From Faecalicatena orotica (GTDB taxonomy: Bacteria > Bacillota > Clostridia > Lachnospirales > Lachnospiraceae): a stretch of 64,000 nucleotides of DNA. The notes beneath the pieces were generated by a model. That model was not told the origin of the DNA. It was given only the letters and a program-made list of their open reading frames with translations, and made no database searches. The translations under genes were made by a program, and so were the position numbers. Shown here piece by piece: positions 1 through 8,574 of the stretch. The stretch's first letter is position 1, and each line of letters starts with the position of its first letter. The stretch is from assembly GCF_003149245.1 (NCBI RefSeq), contig NZ_QGDL01000007.1, positions 186,001 through 250,000 of the forward strand, read 5' to 3'.

Positions 1-2723
1 GGGCAAACGACTACATCCAGTCCGTGGAGGAGGAGACCCTTTCCGAATATCCCCTCCAGATTCAAAGCACTGGTTTCGACATTTCAGCTTTGATGGTCGG
101 AAATTCAGGGGGAGGCGGGAAAAAAGAAGATGGTGATATCCATGTGGTGCAGATGGTGACGGATATGTTTTCCACGATGAATTCCAATGACCTGGAATCT
201 CTGAAGAATTATCTGGACAGCGGTGAAAGCGGGATAGAGCCATATACAAAAGCCATCGAATACTCTTATAATGGTGTCCCCCAGATTTACCGTGAGGATG
301 GAGATAAGATCCGTCAGGTCAATCCGGATAAATCCTTCGATTCTCTTGGATTTGGCTCAGCCTCCGGTTCCAATAGTATGATGTCCTCTATGATGAGCAC
401 GGATATGTTCTATGAAATGCCGGAAAATGCCTCTCTGTATAAAGACCAGTACGATGTAAAGGCCGGGCACTGGCCGGAAAATTACAAGGAATGTGTTGTC
501 GTTCTAAACAGCAGCGGTAGCATCAGTGACTTAATGCTCTACACATTGGGGCTGAGAGATGTCATGGAACTGGATGAAATGATTCAGCAGTTTATTGATG
601 AGGAGACAATCAATACACCCGATAATATGGGCTCCTATACTTATGAAGATATTCTGGGGACTACCTACAAGCTGGTAAACAGTTCAGATTATTATGAATA
701 TGACAGTGAGCATAAAGTGTGGACGGATAAGACCGATAACAAGGATTATATGCGCACACTGGTGAAAAACGGGGAAGAGCTTAAAGTGGTTGGTATTGTG
801 CAGCTTTCAGAGGGGGCAAACGGTTCCGCACTTAAGCCGGGGATCGGATACACGGTTTCCCTGACACAGCATACTGCAAAGCAGGCGAAGAACAGCAGGA
901 TCGTACAGCAGCAGATGGCAGAAACGGATGTAAATGTGTTTACCAACGAGCCGTTCGGTGATACGGACAGTAACAAGAACTCCCTGAATATGGATTCTCT
1001 TTTTTCAATAGATACGAATGCCATACAGAATGCCTTTAAGTTTAATGAAGACGCCCTGTCCGGCGGATTCTCTGATTCGATGGACCTGTCCGGGGCTTTC
1101 CAGATGGATGGAAATTCACTGGATTTGTCCGGAATGATGAATTTCGGGGATATGAAACTGGACCTTCCGGAAATGGAAGGCCTCAGCATGGAAAGTCTGC
1201 TGAACGGACTGAATCTGACTGTTTCCAGAGACAATCTGGAACAAATGGTGGGCGGGCTTTTGAAAGGTTACCAGAACTATACTGCAGGGAATCCACAGGC
1301 AGACTACACGAAACTGAACGATGCAGTTTATACTTATCTGGTATCCGAGGAAGCGAAGGCGGTCTTAACAGAAAATATAAAAGACATGATACAGGAAAAC
1401 GGCGGGGGTGTTACCGTTTCTACAGAGCAGCTTCAGGCAATGTTTTCTGAAATCATGGCCGGTTATCAGGCATATGCAGCCAGGCAGGGGTATACGGACC
1501 CCGACCTGTTTGATGAGTACCTGATCGAGTATCTGCAGACAGCAGAAGCACAGGAAATCCTTACCCGGTGGGGAAATGAAATTTTCCAGAGCAATATCGA
1601 TGTGACGGTCACATCTGAACAGCTGCAGAAGCTGGCTTTGGAGCTGGCGGCAGGCTATCAGCAGTATGCGGCTGCCAACAGCCTGCCGGACCCGTCCTTA
1701 ATGGGACAATACTTTATGGAATATCTGAACACAGCAGAGGGCAGACAGCAGCTTTCGGACGGAATATACAGTATGGTTGATATGAACAGTTTGGAGACAC
1801 AGATATCCACGGTTATTCAGGAATATATGACAAAAACAATGGGAAGCTTTACAGAGGCAATGTCACAGACACTTCAGACGCAGATGACATCCCTGATGGA
1901 GCAGATTGTAAACCAGATCAGTGGCAGCATCGAAGGCGCCATGCAGTCAGTCATGGGCCAGATCGGTAGCCAGCTTCAGAGTGCAATGGGCGATGCCATG
2001 CAGATTGACGAGGAAGCGTTTGCAAAGGCTTTTCAGATGAATATGGATCAGGATGAAATGTCAGAACTTCTGATGTCCTTCATGACCACGGAAGGAGCCA
2101 CTTATAAAGGAAATTTGGAAAAACTGGGATACGTGGATTTCGACCAGCCGACCGGGATCAATATCTATCCGCTGGATTTTGCGAGCAAGGAACAAGTAGT
2201 CCAGATTCTGGATGATTATAACAGCCGCATGGAGGAAGAAGGAAAAGATGAGCAGGTTATTTCCTACACAGATATAGTAGGGACAATGATGTCTTCTGTA
2301 ACGAACATTATCGACATCATCAGCTATGTGCTGATCGCTTTTGTAGCGATTTCTCTCGTAGTTTCGTCTATCATGATCGGAGTCATTACATATATCAGTG
2401 TATTGGAGCGGAAAAAGGAAATCGGAATCCTGCGTGCGATCGGGGCATCGAAGGGGAATGTATCCCAGATTTTTAATGCGGAAACCTTCATCATCGGCCT
2501 CTGTGCGGGAGGGATCGGAATCATTCTGACACTTCTGATCCTGATACCGGGGAATGCACTAATCCACCATCTGGCAGGGAATTCATCCATCAGCGCAGTT
2601 CTGCCCGTACAGTATGCAGTCATACTGATCCTGCTCAGCGTGCTGCTGACGATACTGGGAGGCCTGATCCCATCCAGCAAGGCTGCGAAGAATGACCCGG
2701 TGACGGCACTTCGGGTTGAGTAA
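1..2723 (+). CDS. ABC transporter permease, FtsX/MacB type, 5' partial
   Basis: The reading frame is open to the left edge (codons begin at base 3), so the GTG at 24 is probably internal and the N-terminal membrane segment lies outside the window. The visible part is about 900 residues. A long extracytoplasmic region, rich in Met and Gln, is followed by a C-terminal FtsX domain with three or four membrane segments and the hallmark ERKKEIGILRAIGASKGNV loop, ending in the typical KNDPVTALRVE tail. Within the extracytoplasmic part a unit of about 64 residues occurs three times, marked by GYQNY, GYQAY and GYQQY near residues 413, 477 and 541 counted from the GTG. Proteins of this kind work with a LolD/MacB-like ATPase to move or release substrates at the membrane. 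The ATPase is not visible and may lie upstream. The substrate cannot be told. Confidence 0.85.
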   Translation, partial: ANDYIQSVEEETLSEYPLQIQSTGFDISALMVGNSGGGGKKEDGDIHVVQMVTDMFSTMNSNDLESLKNYLDSGESGIEPYTKAIEYSYNGVPQIYREDGDKIRQVNPDKSFDSLGFGSASGSNSMMSSMMSTDMFYEMPENASLYKDQYDVKAGHWPENYKECVVVLNSSGSISDLMLYTLGLRDVMELDEMIQQFIDEETINTPDNMGSYTYEDILGTTYKLVNSSDYYEYDSEHKVWTDKTDNKDYMRTLVKNGEELKVVGIVQLSEGANGSALKPGIGYTVSLTQHTAKQAKNSRIVQQQMAETDVNVFTNEPFGDTDSNKNSLNMDSLFSIDTNAIQNAFKFNEDALSGGFSDSMDLSGAFQMDGNSLDLSGMMNFGDMKLDLPEMEGLSMESLLNGLNLTVSRDNLEQMVGGLLKGYQNYTAGNPQADYTKLNDAVYTYLVSEEAKAVLTENIKDMIQENGGGVTVSTEQLQAMFSEIMAGYQAYAARQGYTDPDLFDEYLIEYLQTAEAQEILTRWGNEIFQSNIDVTVTSEQLQKLALELAAGYQQYAAANSLPDPSLMGQYFMEYLNTAEGRQQLSDGIYSMVDMNSLETQISTVIQEYMTKTMGSFTEAMSQTLQTQMTSLMEQIVNQISGSIEGAMQSVMGQIGSQLQSAMGDAMQIDEEAFAKAFQMNMDQDEMSELLMSFMTTEGATYKGNLEKLGYVDFDQPTGINIYPLDFASKEQVVQILDDYNSRMEEEGKDEQVISYTDIVGTMMSSVTNIIDIISYVLIAFVAISLVVSSIMIGVITYISVLERKKEIGILRAIGASKGNVSQIFNAETFIIGLCAGGIGIILTLLILIPGNALIHHLAGNSSISAVLPVQYAVILILLSVLLTILGGLIPSSKAAKNDPVTALRVE

Positions 2724-2762
2724 TTGAGTATTGACAAGAAGAGGTATGTAGGTTATGATAGT

Positions 2763-2783
2763 CATATCAAAATAATTTGATGT
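2763..2783. promoter_or_regulatory. ArsR-type operator 1
   Basis: An inverted repeat with arms ATATCAAA and TTTGATGT lies just upstream of the ArsR-family gene. The same arms occur in a second palindrome at 3153-3172 ahead of the permease gene. This type of AT-rich ATCAAA/TTTGAT dyad is typical of metal-sensing ArsR repressors, so autoregulation is inferred. Confidence 0.6.
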
Positions 2784-2797
2784 AAAGGACAGTGGAA

Positions 2798-3085
2798 ATG
2801 ACAGATTTTTCGAAAGATGTTAAAATTTTCAAAGCACTCTGTGATGAAAAGAGACTGGCTATTTTAGAACATTTAAAAGGCGGGGAAAAGTGTGCGTGTG
2901 TCCTAATTGAGTGTATGGACATGGGGCAGTCGGCTTTATCTTATCATATGAAAATACTTTGTGAATCCGGTATTGTAACAGGCAGACAGGAAGGGAAATG
3001 GACACACTACAGCCTGAATCAAAAGGGAAGTGAGTACGCTGCAAAGCGCCTTTTAGAATTGACAACGCCGGATATACAGGCATAG
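2798..3085 (+). CDS. ArsR-family metalloregulator
   Basis: Small winged-helix repressor of about 95 residues. The ATG at 2798 fits the AAAGGA ribosome site at 2784 better than the GTG at 2792, which lies almost on top of it. The DNA-binding region includes SALSYHMKIL, the recognition-helix signature of ArsR proteins, and just before it sits a CAC motif (GEKCACVLIE) where arsenic sensors carry CVC, so a trivalent metalloid ligand is likely. A third Cys (IECMDMG) follows. The next gene is an ArsP-like permease, and both have matching palindromes upstream, so this is read as a repressor that releases DNA when metalloid binds. The exact metal is not shown by the sequence. Confidence 0.85.
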   Translation: MTDFSKDVKIFKALCDEKRLAILEHLKGGEKCACVLIECMDMGQSALSYHMKILCESGIVTGRQEGKWTHYSLNQKGSEYAAKRLLELTTPDIQA

Positions 3086-3112
3086 TTAGAACATTGTGTA
3101 CCCTTGGGGGTG

Positions 3113-3142
3113 TATAAAAGTCATCGTGCGATGGCTTTTATA
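3113..3142 (+). terminator. Stem-loop after the arsR-like gene
   Basis: Arms 3113-3126 and 3129-3142 pair over 14 bases with one G-U, closed by a two-base TG loop. No long T run follows, so termination may be partial. Confidence 0.5.
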
Positions 3143-3152
3143 TATCCTCAAT

Positions 3153-3172
3153 ACATCAAAAAAAATTGATGT
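3153..3172. promoter_or_regulatory. ArsR-type operator 2
   Basis: Perfect palindrome with arms ACATCAA and TTGATGT separated by six A. It matches the dyad upstream of the regulator gene and lies 213 bases upstream of the permease start, with a palindromic element in between. Confidence 0.6.
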
Positions 3173-3182
3173 GTTGATGCCA

Positions 3183-3350
3183 GGGTCAAAAGGTCATACA
3201 ATGCATGCTCGCATGCAATTGGATGACTTTGGGACCCGTAAAACATGAGAAAGTAGCCCGATTAGGGCGGATTTCGAATGTTTTTAGGATTTTGGGAGCA
3301 CGAAGTGCGGAGAAATCCGTAGCATCAGGGGTCAAAATACCTTTTGACCC
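3183..3350. mobile_element. 168-bp MITE-like palindromic element
   Basis: The segment begins with GGGTCAAAAGGT (3183-3194) and ends with the exact inverted copy ACCTTTTGACCC (3339-3350), giving perfect 12-bp terminal inverted repeats. A CA dinucleotide sits on each outer side, which could be a 2-bp target duplication or chance. Inside are nested hairpins: an imperfect one over 3183-3238, GGATTTC/GAAATCC, GCAC/GTGC and a 10-bp hairpin at 3328-3350. There is no convincing ORF. The structure is that of a non-autonomous repeat. It separates the second ArsR-like operator from the permease gene it should control. Confidence 0.65.
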
Positions 3351-3385
3351 CAACATTATATGATAAAAAGAATGGAGGGGTTTTT

Positions 3386-4399
3386 TTGACAATTTTAAGT
3401 GATATATGGTTATTTTTTCAGGACCAGATATTAGGTATGAAATGGCTGAACAGTTTAATAGGCGGCCTTCTGTCAGCTTCGGGGCTGGACATCGAAAGCC
3501 GCATAGGGGGGAGCATTCAGTTTTTTATTTATGATGTGATTAAGATCACTATTTTGTTATGTCTGTTAATTTTTTTCATCTCGTTTATACAAAGCTATTT
3601 CCCGCCTGAAAGAAGTAAGAAAATATTAGAACGGTTTCACGGGACAGGGGCAAATATTATATCGGCTTTACTGGGAACGGTTACTCCTTTTTGTTCATGT
3701 TCTTCGATCCCTTTATTTATCGGGTTTACAAATGCCGGACTTTCTTTAGGCGTTACCTTTTCATTCCTGATATCTTCCCCTATGGTAGACCTGGGAAGCC
3801 TTGTCCTGCTTATGAGTATCTTCGGCGCAAAAGTTGCCTTTGCCTATGTACTGATTGGGTTAGTGATTGCGGTTACCGGTGGGACAATTATTGAAAAAAT
3901 GCACATGGAAAAGTATGTGGAAGAATTTATAAGGAGCGCAGGCAGTGTGGATATTAATACTCCTGCACTCACAAAAAGGGACAGAATACAGTTTGCGAAA
4001 GAACAGGTTACAGAAACATTTAAAAAAGTATTCCCCTATATTTTAGCAGGTGTCGGAATCGGGGCGGTCATTCATAACTGGATACCGGAAAGCTGGGTGG
4101 AAACAGTCTTAGGAAGCAATAACCCGTTTGGCGTCATATTAGCTGCATTAGTCGGTATCCCGATGTATGCGGACATTTTTGGCACCATACCGGTTGCTGA
4201 GGCGCTGCTTGCGAAGGGCGCGCAGTTAGGCACAATTCTGGCTTTTATGATGGCAGTTACGACTTTAAGCCTGCCGTCTATGATTATGTTAAAGAAAGCA
4301 GTAAAGCCTAAGCTGTTAGCATTGTTTATTGCTATCTGCACGGTCGGGATTATCATTGTCGGATATTTGTTTAATATATTTCATGCATATTTAATTTAA
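3386..4399 (+). CDS. ArsP-like permease (DUF318 family)
   Basis: Integral membrane permease of about 337 residues with roughly eight hydrophobic segments. The TTG at 3386 is chosen because GGAGGGG at 3374-3380 lies five bases upstream. The earlier TTG at 3344 is inside the palindromic element. The family signature TPFCSCSSIPLFIGF, with a CSC pair in a membrane helix, is clear, as is the following SFLISSPMVDLGS stretch. A second half-repeat with GIPMYADIFGTIPVAEALL follows a cytoplasmic linker. Members of this family export metalloids or organoarsenicals, or act with Cu/Zn, across the cell membrane. The upstream ArsR-like gene and shared operator support the metalloid reading. A strong terminator follows directly. 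Confidence 0.85.
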   Translation: MTILSDIWLFFQDQILGMKWLNSLIGGLLSASGLDIESRIGGSIQFFIYDVIKITILLCLLIFFISFIQSYFPPERSKKILERFHGTGANIISALLGTVTPFCSCSSIPLFIGFTNAGLSLGVTFSFLISSPMVDLGSLVLLMSIFGAKVAFAYVLIGLVIAVTGGTIIEKMHMEKYVEEFIRSAGSVDINTPALTKRDRIQFAKEQVTETFKKVFPYILAGVGIGAVIHNWIPESWVETVLGSNNPFGVILAALVGIPMYADIFGTIPVAEALLAKGAQLGTILAFMMAVTTLSLPSMIMLKKAVKPKLLALFIAICTVGIIIVGYLFNIFHAYLI

Positions 4400-4407
4400 T
4401 TAAAAAA

Positions 4408-4440
4408 GGGGATCACAGAATAGCTGTGATCTCCATTTTT
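4408..4440 (+). terminator. Rho-independent terminator of the permease gene
   Basis: Eleven-base stem (4408-4418 with 4424-4434, one G-U) and a five-base loop, followed by a T run at 4436-4440. Confidence 0.85.
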
Positions 4441-4466
4441 AACTCTTAATAGGTGGTGTTGATATT

Positions 4467-4517
4467 ATGTTTTCTTACTTTGACAAAAAGCTTGAAGTAA
4501 ATAAGCTTGATTTATAA
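4467..4517 (+). CDS. Possible 16-residue ORF or gene remnant
   Basis: A short ORF starts with ATG at 4467 behind AGGTGG at 4451 and ends at TAA 4515. It encodes only MFSYFDKKLEVNKLDL. It lies in the gap between two convergent genes and after a terminator, so it may be the stub of a lost gene rather than a real peptide. Confidence 0.2.
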   Translation: MFSYFDKKLEVNKLDL

Positions 4518-4535
4518 AAATAAAATCCGGTATTA

Positions 4536-5576
4536 CTACTCCTGCTGTATTTCTTCCGGGAGCGTTACTGTAAAAATAGTGCCGGCCCCGGCCCTGCTGG
4601 AAACTTTGATCGTTCCGTTATGCAGGTCGACGATCCGTTTTGCCAGAGTCAGCCCTAAGCCATTGCCGCCCCCGGTACGTGCGGCGTCTGCCTGATAGAA
4701 CTTTTCGTATACTCTTTTTATTGTATCTTCATCCATACCGACCCCGTTATCTGCAATGGAAACTATAATGTTTTTCTGCTTTTTTCTTAGAAGAATCTGT
4801 ATCTGTCCCTGTTGAGATACGAATTTAATCGCATTACCCAGTATATTCTGCCATACCTGCATGAGCAGTTCTTTGTTGCCGCTGTAATCCACCGAATACA
4901 GGTCGATATCCAGATCCAGTTCTTTTTGCGTCCATTGTGTTTCAAAGAGTAAGATGACTTCCCGAAGCTGTTCGTCCAGAGAATAGCTTTCTTTTTTAAC
5001 CTCAATTTCCTGATTCTCAAGCCGCGCCAGCAGGAGGATATTGCCTGTCAGTGAGGAAAGCTGCCTTGTATTGAAGAGGATTCGTTCCGTGTATTCCGCC
5101 CGTTTTTCCTCGGACAGGGATTTCTTCTGCAGGAGTGTCACATATCCCTCAATGGCAGCCAGTGGTGTTTTAAATTCATGGGAAACATTTTCTATAAAAT
5201 CTTTCCGGAAGATTTCTGTATTTGCCAGTTCTTTTACCATAACATTAAAATTATGGGCCATAGAGCTTAATTCAGTGACAGGGGTGTCTTCATCTACCCG
5301 GACGTTAAAATTTCCCTTTACCACTTCCTTCGTTGCCTCATTAATGGAGAAAATTGCCCTTAAAGGCCGTTTCCCGGCAAACTGTGAAAAAATGGTTCCC
5401 AGAATTACGCTGACCACACCAGATATGAGAAGGATCAGACCGGTCATGGGATCCTGGATGATTCCCAGATTGAGTAAGGTAATAGCTAAGAATCCCATCA
5501 ATGTCATAGTAATAGTGAGTATGATAAATACTAAAAAAGAAAACATGACGGTGGCTTTAAATGTATGTTTATTCAT
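4536..5576 (-). CDS. Sensor histidine kinase
   Basis: Membrane-bound sensor kinase of 346 residues. Two membrane segments lie at about residues 10-36 and 43-65, with almost no external loop, so it may sense the membrane or a partner protein. A HAMP-like linker follows (about 68-120), then the dimerisation domain with the phosphoaccepting H133 in NVSHEFKTPLAAIEGYV. The ATP-binding domain has the N box (QNILGNAIKFV), the G1 box ADNGVGM and the G2 box GGGNGLGLTLAKRIV. It follows its response regulator with a one-base gap, so the two are translated from one message. The fold resembles VanS/PhoR-type kinases. The signal is unknown. Confidence 0.92.
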   Translation of the reverse strand: MNKHTFKATVMFSFLVFIILTITMTLMGFLAITLLNLGIIQDPMTGLILLISGVVSVILGTIFSQFAGKRPLRAIFSINEATKEVVKGNFNVRVDEDTPVTELSSMAHNFNVMVKELANTEIFRKDFIENVSHEFKTPLAAIEGYVTLLQKKSLSEEKRAEYTERILFNTRQLSSLTGNILLLARLENQEIEVKKESYSLDEQLREVILLFETQWTQKELDLDIDLYSVDYSGNKELLMQVWQNILGNAIKFVSQQGQIQILLRKKQKNIIVSIADNGVGMDEDTIKRVYEKFYQADAARTGGGNGLGLTLAKRIVDLHNGTIKVSSRAGAGTIFTVTLPEEIQQE

Positions 5577-5577
5577 G

Positions 5578-6249
5578 TTACTTTTTCACCGCCTTATAAC
5601 CGAGTCCACGGACCGTCACGATATCAAAATCGGGATTGCTCTTGAATTTTTCCCTAAGACGGCTGATATGGACATCTAAAGTATGAGTATCTGTTTCAGA
5701 GTCAGGACCCCAGATTTCCTCCATAATCTGTCTGCGTGTGAAAATCCGGTTGGGCGAAGCGGCCAGTTTAAAGAGCAGGAGAAATTCCTTCTGGGGCAGC
5801 TCAGTTACCGAGGAACCACACCGGACGGTCAATGTATCGCAGTCAAATACAGTCGAGCCGAGCTGGGTCTTACGCTGGCTGACAATCTGTGAACGGCGCA
5901 GAAGTGCCTCTACTCTCCAGACCATCTCATTTACATCAATCGGCTTGACCATATAGTCATCAGTGCCAGACCGGAACCCCTCCTGTTTATCTGCCGGATC
6001 TTCTTTCGCGGTTATAATGAGGATCGGCATCGTATACCTTGCTTCCCGCACCGCTCTTATCATTTCGAAACCGTCCATAACAGGCATCATGACATCGGAT
6101 ATGATTAAATCTACATAAGTATGATCGAGAATATCAAACGCATTCATTCCATCTGTTGCGGGGATTGCAGTATAACCGTTGTCGGTCAGAACTGTACAGA
6201 AAAGATCCCGCAATTCTTTGTTGTCTTCTACTACTAAAATATGAAACAT
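5578..6249 (-). CDS. OmpR-family response regulator
   Basis: Response regulator of 223 residues. The receiver domain (about 1-118) has the acidic pair E8/D9, phosphoacceptor D52 in LIISDVMMP and K102-type lysine in DDYMVKPID. The C-terminal winged-helix domain (about 130-222) ends with the OmpR signature DVHISRLREK and VRGLGYKA. GGAGG lies seven bases before the ATG. It is the first gene of an operon with the sensor kinase. Targets are not evident. The nearest genes, an ArsP-like permease and a cytidylate kinase-like gene, give no clear hint. Confidence 0.93.
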   Translation of the reverse strand: MFHILVVEDNKELRDLFCTVLTDNGYTAIPATDGMNAFDILDHTYVDLIISDVMMPVMDGFEMIRAVREARYTMPILIITAKEDPADKQEGFRSGTDDYMVKPIDVNEMVWRVEALLRRSQIVSQRKTQLGSTVFDCDTLTVRCGSSVTELPQKEFLLLFKLAASPNRIFTRRQIMEEIWGPDSETDTHTLDVHISRLREKFKSNPDFDIVTVRGLGYKAVKK

Positions 6250-6531
6250 CTTCTTTACCTCCGAATTTTATTCTATCACAGTTTGGACATTTCTTCCAAA
6301 AGAAGTTATATGAGGGCAGCATGGCACAGGGAATTCTGTTACTGTATTCTATACGTTCAACCTCAAATGTACCTCAACGGTGCTAAAGGAAAGTATAGAT
6401 TACGAGTTGAAAATGACCGGAAGAAGGTATAAACTATAAGAATAGTTACACCTATAAAACAGAAAGTATACCCTTAGCTGAGGCGTGTGTTCCTGTCAAC
6501 TGGGGGCAGGCAAAAAGGAAGGCGAAGTGAA
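6250..6531. other. Intergenic region with no clear gene
   Basis: About 280 bases between divergent genes. Both flanking promoters must lie here. A small dyad AACTAT/ATAGTT occurs at 6432-6447. I see no RNA gene or riboswitch I can name. Confidence 0.4.
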
Positions 6532-7131
6532 ATGAAGTACAGTTTTATCACAATTGAAAGGGAATATGGAAGCGGAGGAACAAAGGTAGGAAGAAGACTT
6601 TCGGAGGTAAGCAAGGTCCCCTGTTACGGCATTGAGATATTGGAAATGGTTTCTCAGAAATATAATATCTCCGTTGAGAGAATCGGGAGATATGAGGAGA
6701 CAGCCACAAACAGCCTGATGTATTCTCTTTATATGATGAGCCAGGTACAGAACGGTAATGTAAATATGCTGTCCAATGAGGGACGTATTTTTCTGGAAGA
6801 GCAGAAGACCATTCAAAGGCTGGCAGATGCGGGAGAGGCAATTTTTCTTGGACATTGTGCATCAGAAGTGCTGAAGGACAGGGATGATGTGCTGAATGTC
6901 TTCATTCATGCGGAACTTCCGGATAAGAAAAAAAGGATAGCAGCAGAATATGGAATTCCGGAAGGGGATGTGGAAAGTACCATGAAGAAGTTCGATAAGA
7001 AACGTGCAAATTACTATTTTGCAAATACAGGGAAGAAGTGGGATGATCTGCGCCGCTATGATGTTGTGCTGGACAGCAGCCGGCTGGGAATAGAAGGATG
7101 CGTGGAATTTCTGGAGGGAGCCCTGAAATAG
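6532..7131 (+). CDS. Cytidylate kinase-like family protein
   Basis: P-loop protein of 199 residues. The ATG at 6532 is preceded by AAGGAAGG; the frame extends upstream to 6487 but without a ribosome site. The start MKYSFITIEREYGSGG carries a Walker A-like loop (EYGSGGTKVGRRL) as in the cytidylate-kinase-2 family. A central region FLGHCASEVL and a C-terminal RRYDVVLDSSRLG match the same family, in which members are often annotated as AAA or cytidylate kinase-like. It would phosphorylate a nucleotide or small substrate, but true Cmk activity is not established for this family. A perfect hairpin terminator lies 12 bases downstream. Confidence 0.75.
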   Translation: MKYSFITIEREYGSGGTKVGRRLSEVSKVPCYGIEILEMVSQKYNISVERIGRYEETATNSLMYSLYMMSQVQNGNVNMLSNEGRIFLEEQKTIQRLADAGEAIFLGHCASEVLKDRDDVLNVFIHAELPDKKKRIAAEYGIPEGDVESTMKKFDKKRANYYFANTGKKWDDLRRYDVVLDSSRLGIEGCVEFLEGALK

Positions 7132-7143
7132 AAGACTGCAGAC

Positions 7144-7170
7144 GGGGCAGAACCGATACGGTTCTGCCCC
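7144..7170. terminator. Bidirectional stem-loop
   Basis: Perfect 12-base stem GGGGCAGAACCG/CGGTTCTGCCCC with an ATA loop, placed between two convergent genes. Confidence 0.85.
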
Positions 7171-7180
7171 ACAAGATTTT

Positions 7181-7741
7181 CTAGCGGCAATACTCATCAT
7201 AGAGCGATTCGAAGATTCTGATATGTAGTTCTTCATCTTCGATGATTCTCTTAAGAGATTCCACAATATACTTATCCTCAATCCGGGCACACTGATTTTG
7301 ATATTTTTGTACAGCGCCCTTTTCCATGTTCACTGCGTTTACAAGCAGGGGCTTTAATTCTACGGAGTAAGTATTATATCCCGGCGTCCAGTAGACCATC
7401 CGGCTGCCGCGGTGTGTCCAGAGTCTGGGCGCTTCACCCATAATCCTTGCAATCTCCCCGAAAATATGAAGATGATGCATCTCTACTATACTGATTCCCT
7501 TGAAGATATTGGAAATCCGGTCATTCTCATCAATCAGCATATTATTATAGAGATAGAGACTTATGGTAGTCATTTCCGAATGCTGCCCTCCCATATTATC
7601 CAGCATCATTCTTCCGTAAAGGCTGTTGCGCTCACAGACCCGCACGGGAGGATAAGGGCCGGGTGCAGAAAAACTTTCTTTCGGCTGTCTGGGGACGGCA
7701 TCGTGGCCGCTGCAGCAGTTCTCTTTATTCTCATTTTGCAT
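7181..7741 (-). CDS. Ferritin-like domain protein
   Basis: Protein of 186 residues. After a polar N-terminal stretch of about 40 residues with a CCSGHD motif, the rest forms a four-helix ferritin-like bundle. Likely di-metal ligands are the Glu in GGQHSEMTTISLYLYNN, the ExxH-type EMHHLHIF, a Glu in NMEKGAVQKYQNQ and EDEELHIRIF. Proteins of this kind in Clostridia resemble rubrerythrin, bacterioferritin or CotJC-like manganese proteins and handle iron, manganese or peroxide. No rubredoxin-like Cys4 site is present, so it is not a full rubrerythrin. It shares a terminator with the preceding gene but not a promoter. Confidence 0.7.
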   Translation of the reverse strand: MQNENKENCCSGHDAVPRQPKESFSAPGPYPPVRVCERNSLYGRMMLDNMGGQHSEMTTISLYLYNNMLIDENDRISNIFKGISIVEMHHLHIFGEIARIMGEAPRLWTHRGSRMVYWTPGYNTYSVELKPLLVNAVNMEKGAVQKYQNQCARIEDKYIVESLKRIIEDEELHIRIFESLYDEYCR

Positions 7742-7831
7742 ATTTAGAACACTCCTTGTTAATGGATGTATTTAGTATACAATCTATGATAACAGGAATT
7801 TGGATATGCAGAATATTCAGGAATCACTACG

Positions 7832-8574
7832 TCAGATCCCAAATTCTTTAAACAACTGCCTCTGGTATTCTCTGTCTTTCGAGGCCTTCTCAATATCCTC
7901 ATATCTTTTATCTTCGAGGAGAAGAAGTGTAAGACGGTTGACCCTTTCTTCCCCCTCAAGCATGCCCTCGGCGTGGCCTTCAGCGATACCCTCAGCGAGG
8001 CCTTCAGCAATCCCCGCGCTTACTAATTTCTGTCCTATCCTGGTCATTTTTATTTCCTCCATGATTTCCTCGATATCCATTGATTCTAAAAACTTGTCTG
8101 CCATAGCATAGATCACCGCCTCGATTTTCCTGACTTCATCAGGATTGATTGTTGTTGCCTCCCTGGTAATTGCAAATGCAGCCCTGATCCTGTCCTTTTG
8201 CGGCATTGTTCCACCCATCAAGGGGCAGAGGGGAAGCATTACAAGGTCTTCACGCTTCAGGGGGGGCATCTTCTGCCACACATTTTTCCAGTCTGTCAAT
8301 CAGCTCGTCGGCACTCTTTTCCCGCATAATAATGGGGATGACCCGGTATGTATTCACTCCTTCTGTAAATTCAGTTACAGGATGCCGAATCGATCCGGAA
8401 AACAATACATAAGTGGTCACGGAGACATGGTACTGGTAACTGGCGAGTGCTTCGTAGGAACGGAAACGCTTTATCGTCTGCGAAGAAATGCATCATTGTC
8501 TTTAAGACTGCATCTTCGTGCTGTACAGCGGCAGGCGGCTCCTCCTGCCAAACTGTTTTGGTTGTGTTGTCCAT
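7832..8574 (-). pseudogene. PD-(D/E)XK nuclease family transposase, decayed
   Basis: Three pieces of one Rpn/PD-(D/E)XK transposase-like protein lie in different frames. The N-terminus (MDNTTKTVWQEEPPAAVQHE, from 8574) runs to MHFFADDKAF. A middle piece with RFRSYEALASYQYHVSVTTY starts in another frame at about 8475, and the C-terminal part (from MPPLKRED to LFKEFGI) starts after a seven-base G run at 8260-8266. From memory of the family, about 45 residues between the first two pieces, including the catalytic part, are deleted. The repeat AEGLAEGIAEGHAEG near the C-terminus is typical. The gene is not functional unless the homopolymer is a sequencing error, and the deletion would remain even then. 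Confidence 0.8.

Noticed and set aside
3186-3392. 68-residue minus-strand ORF over the MITE-like element
   Set aside because: It is a product of the element's palindromic sequence and overlaps the permease start. No ribosome site.
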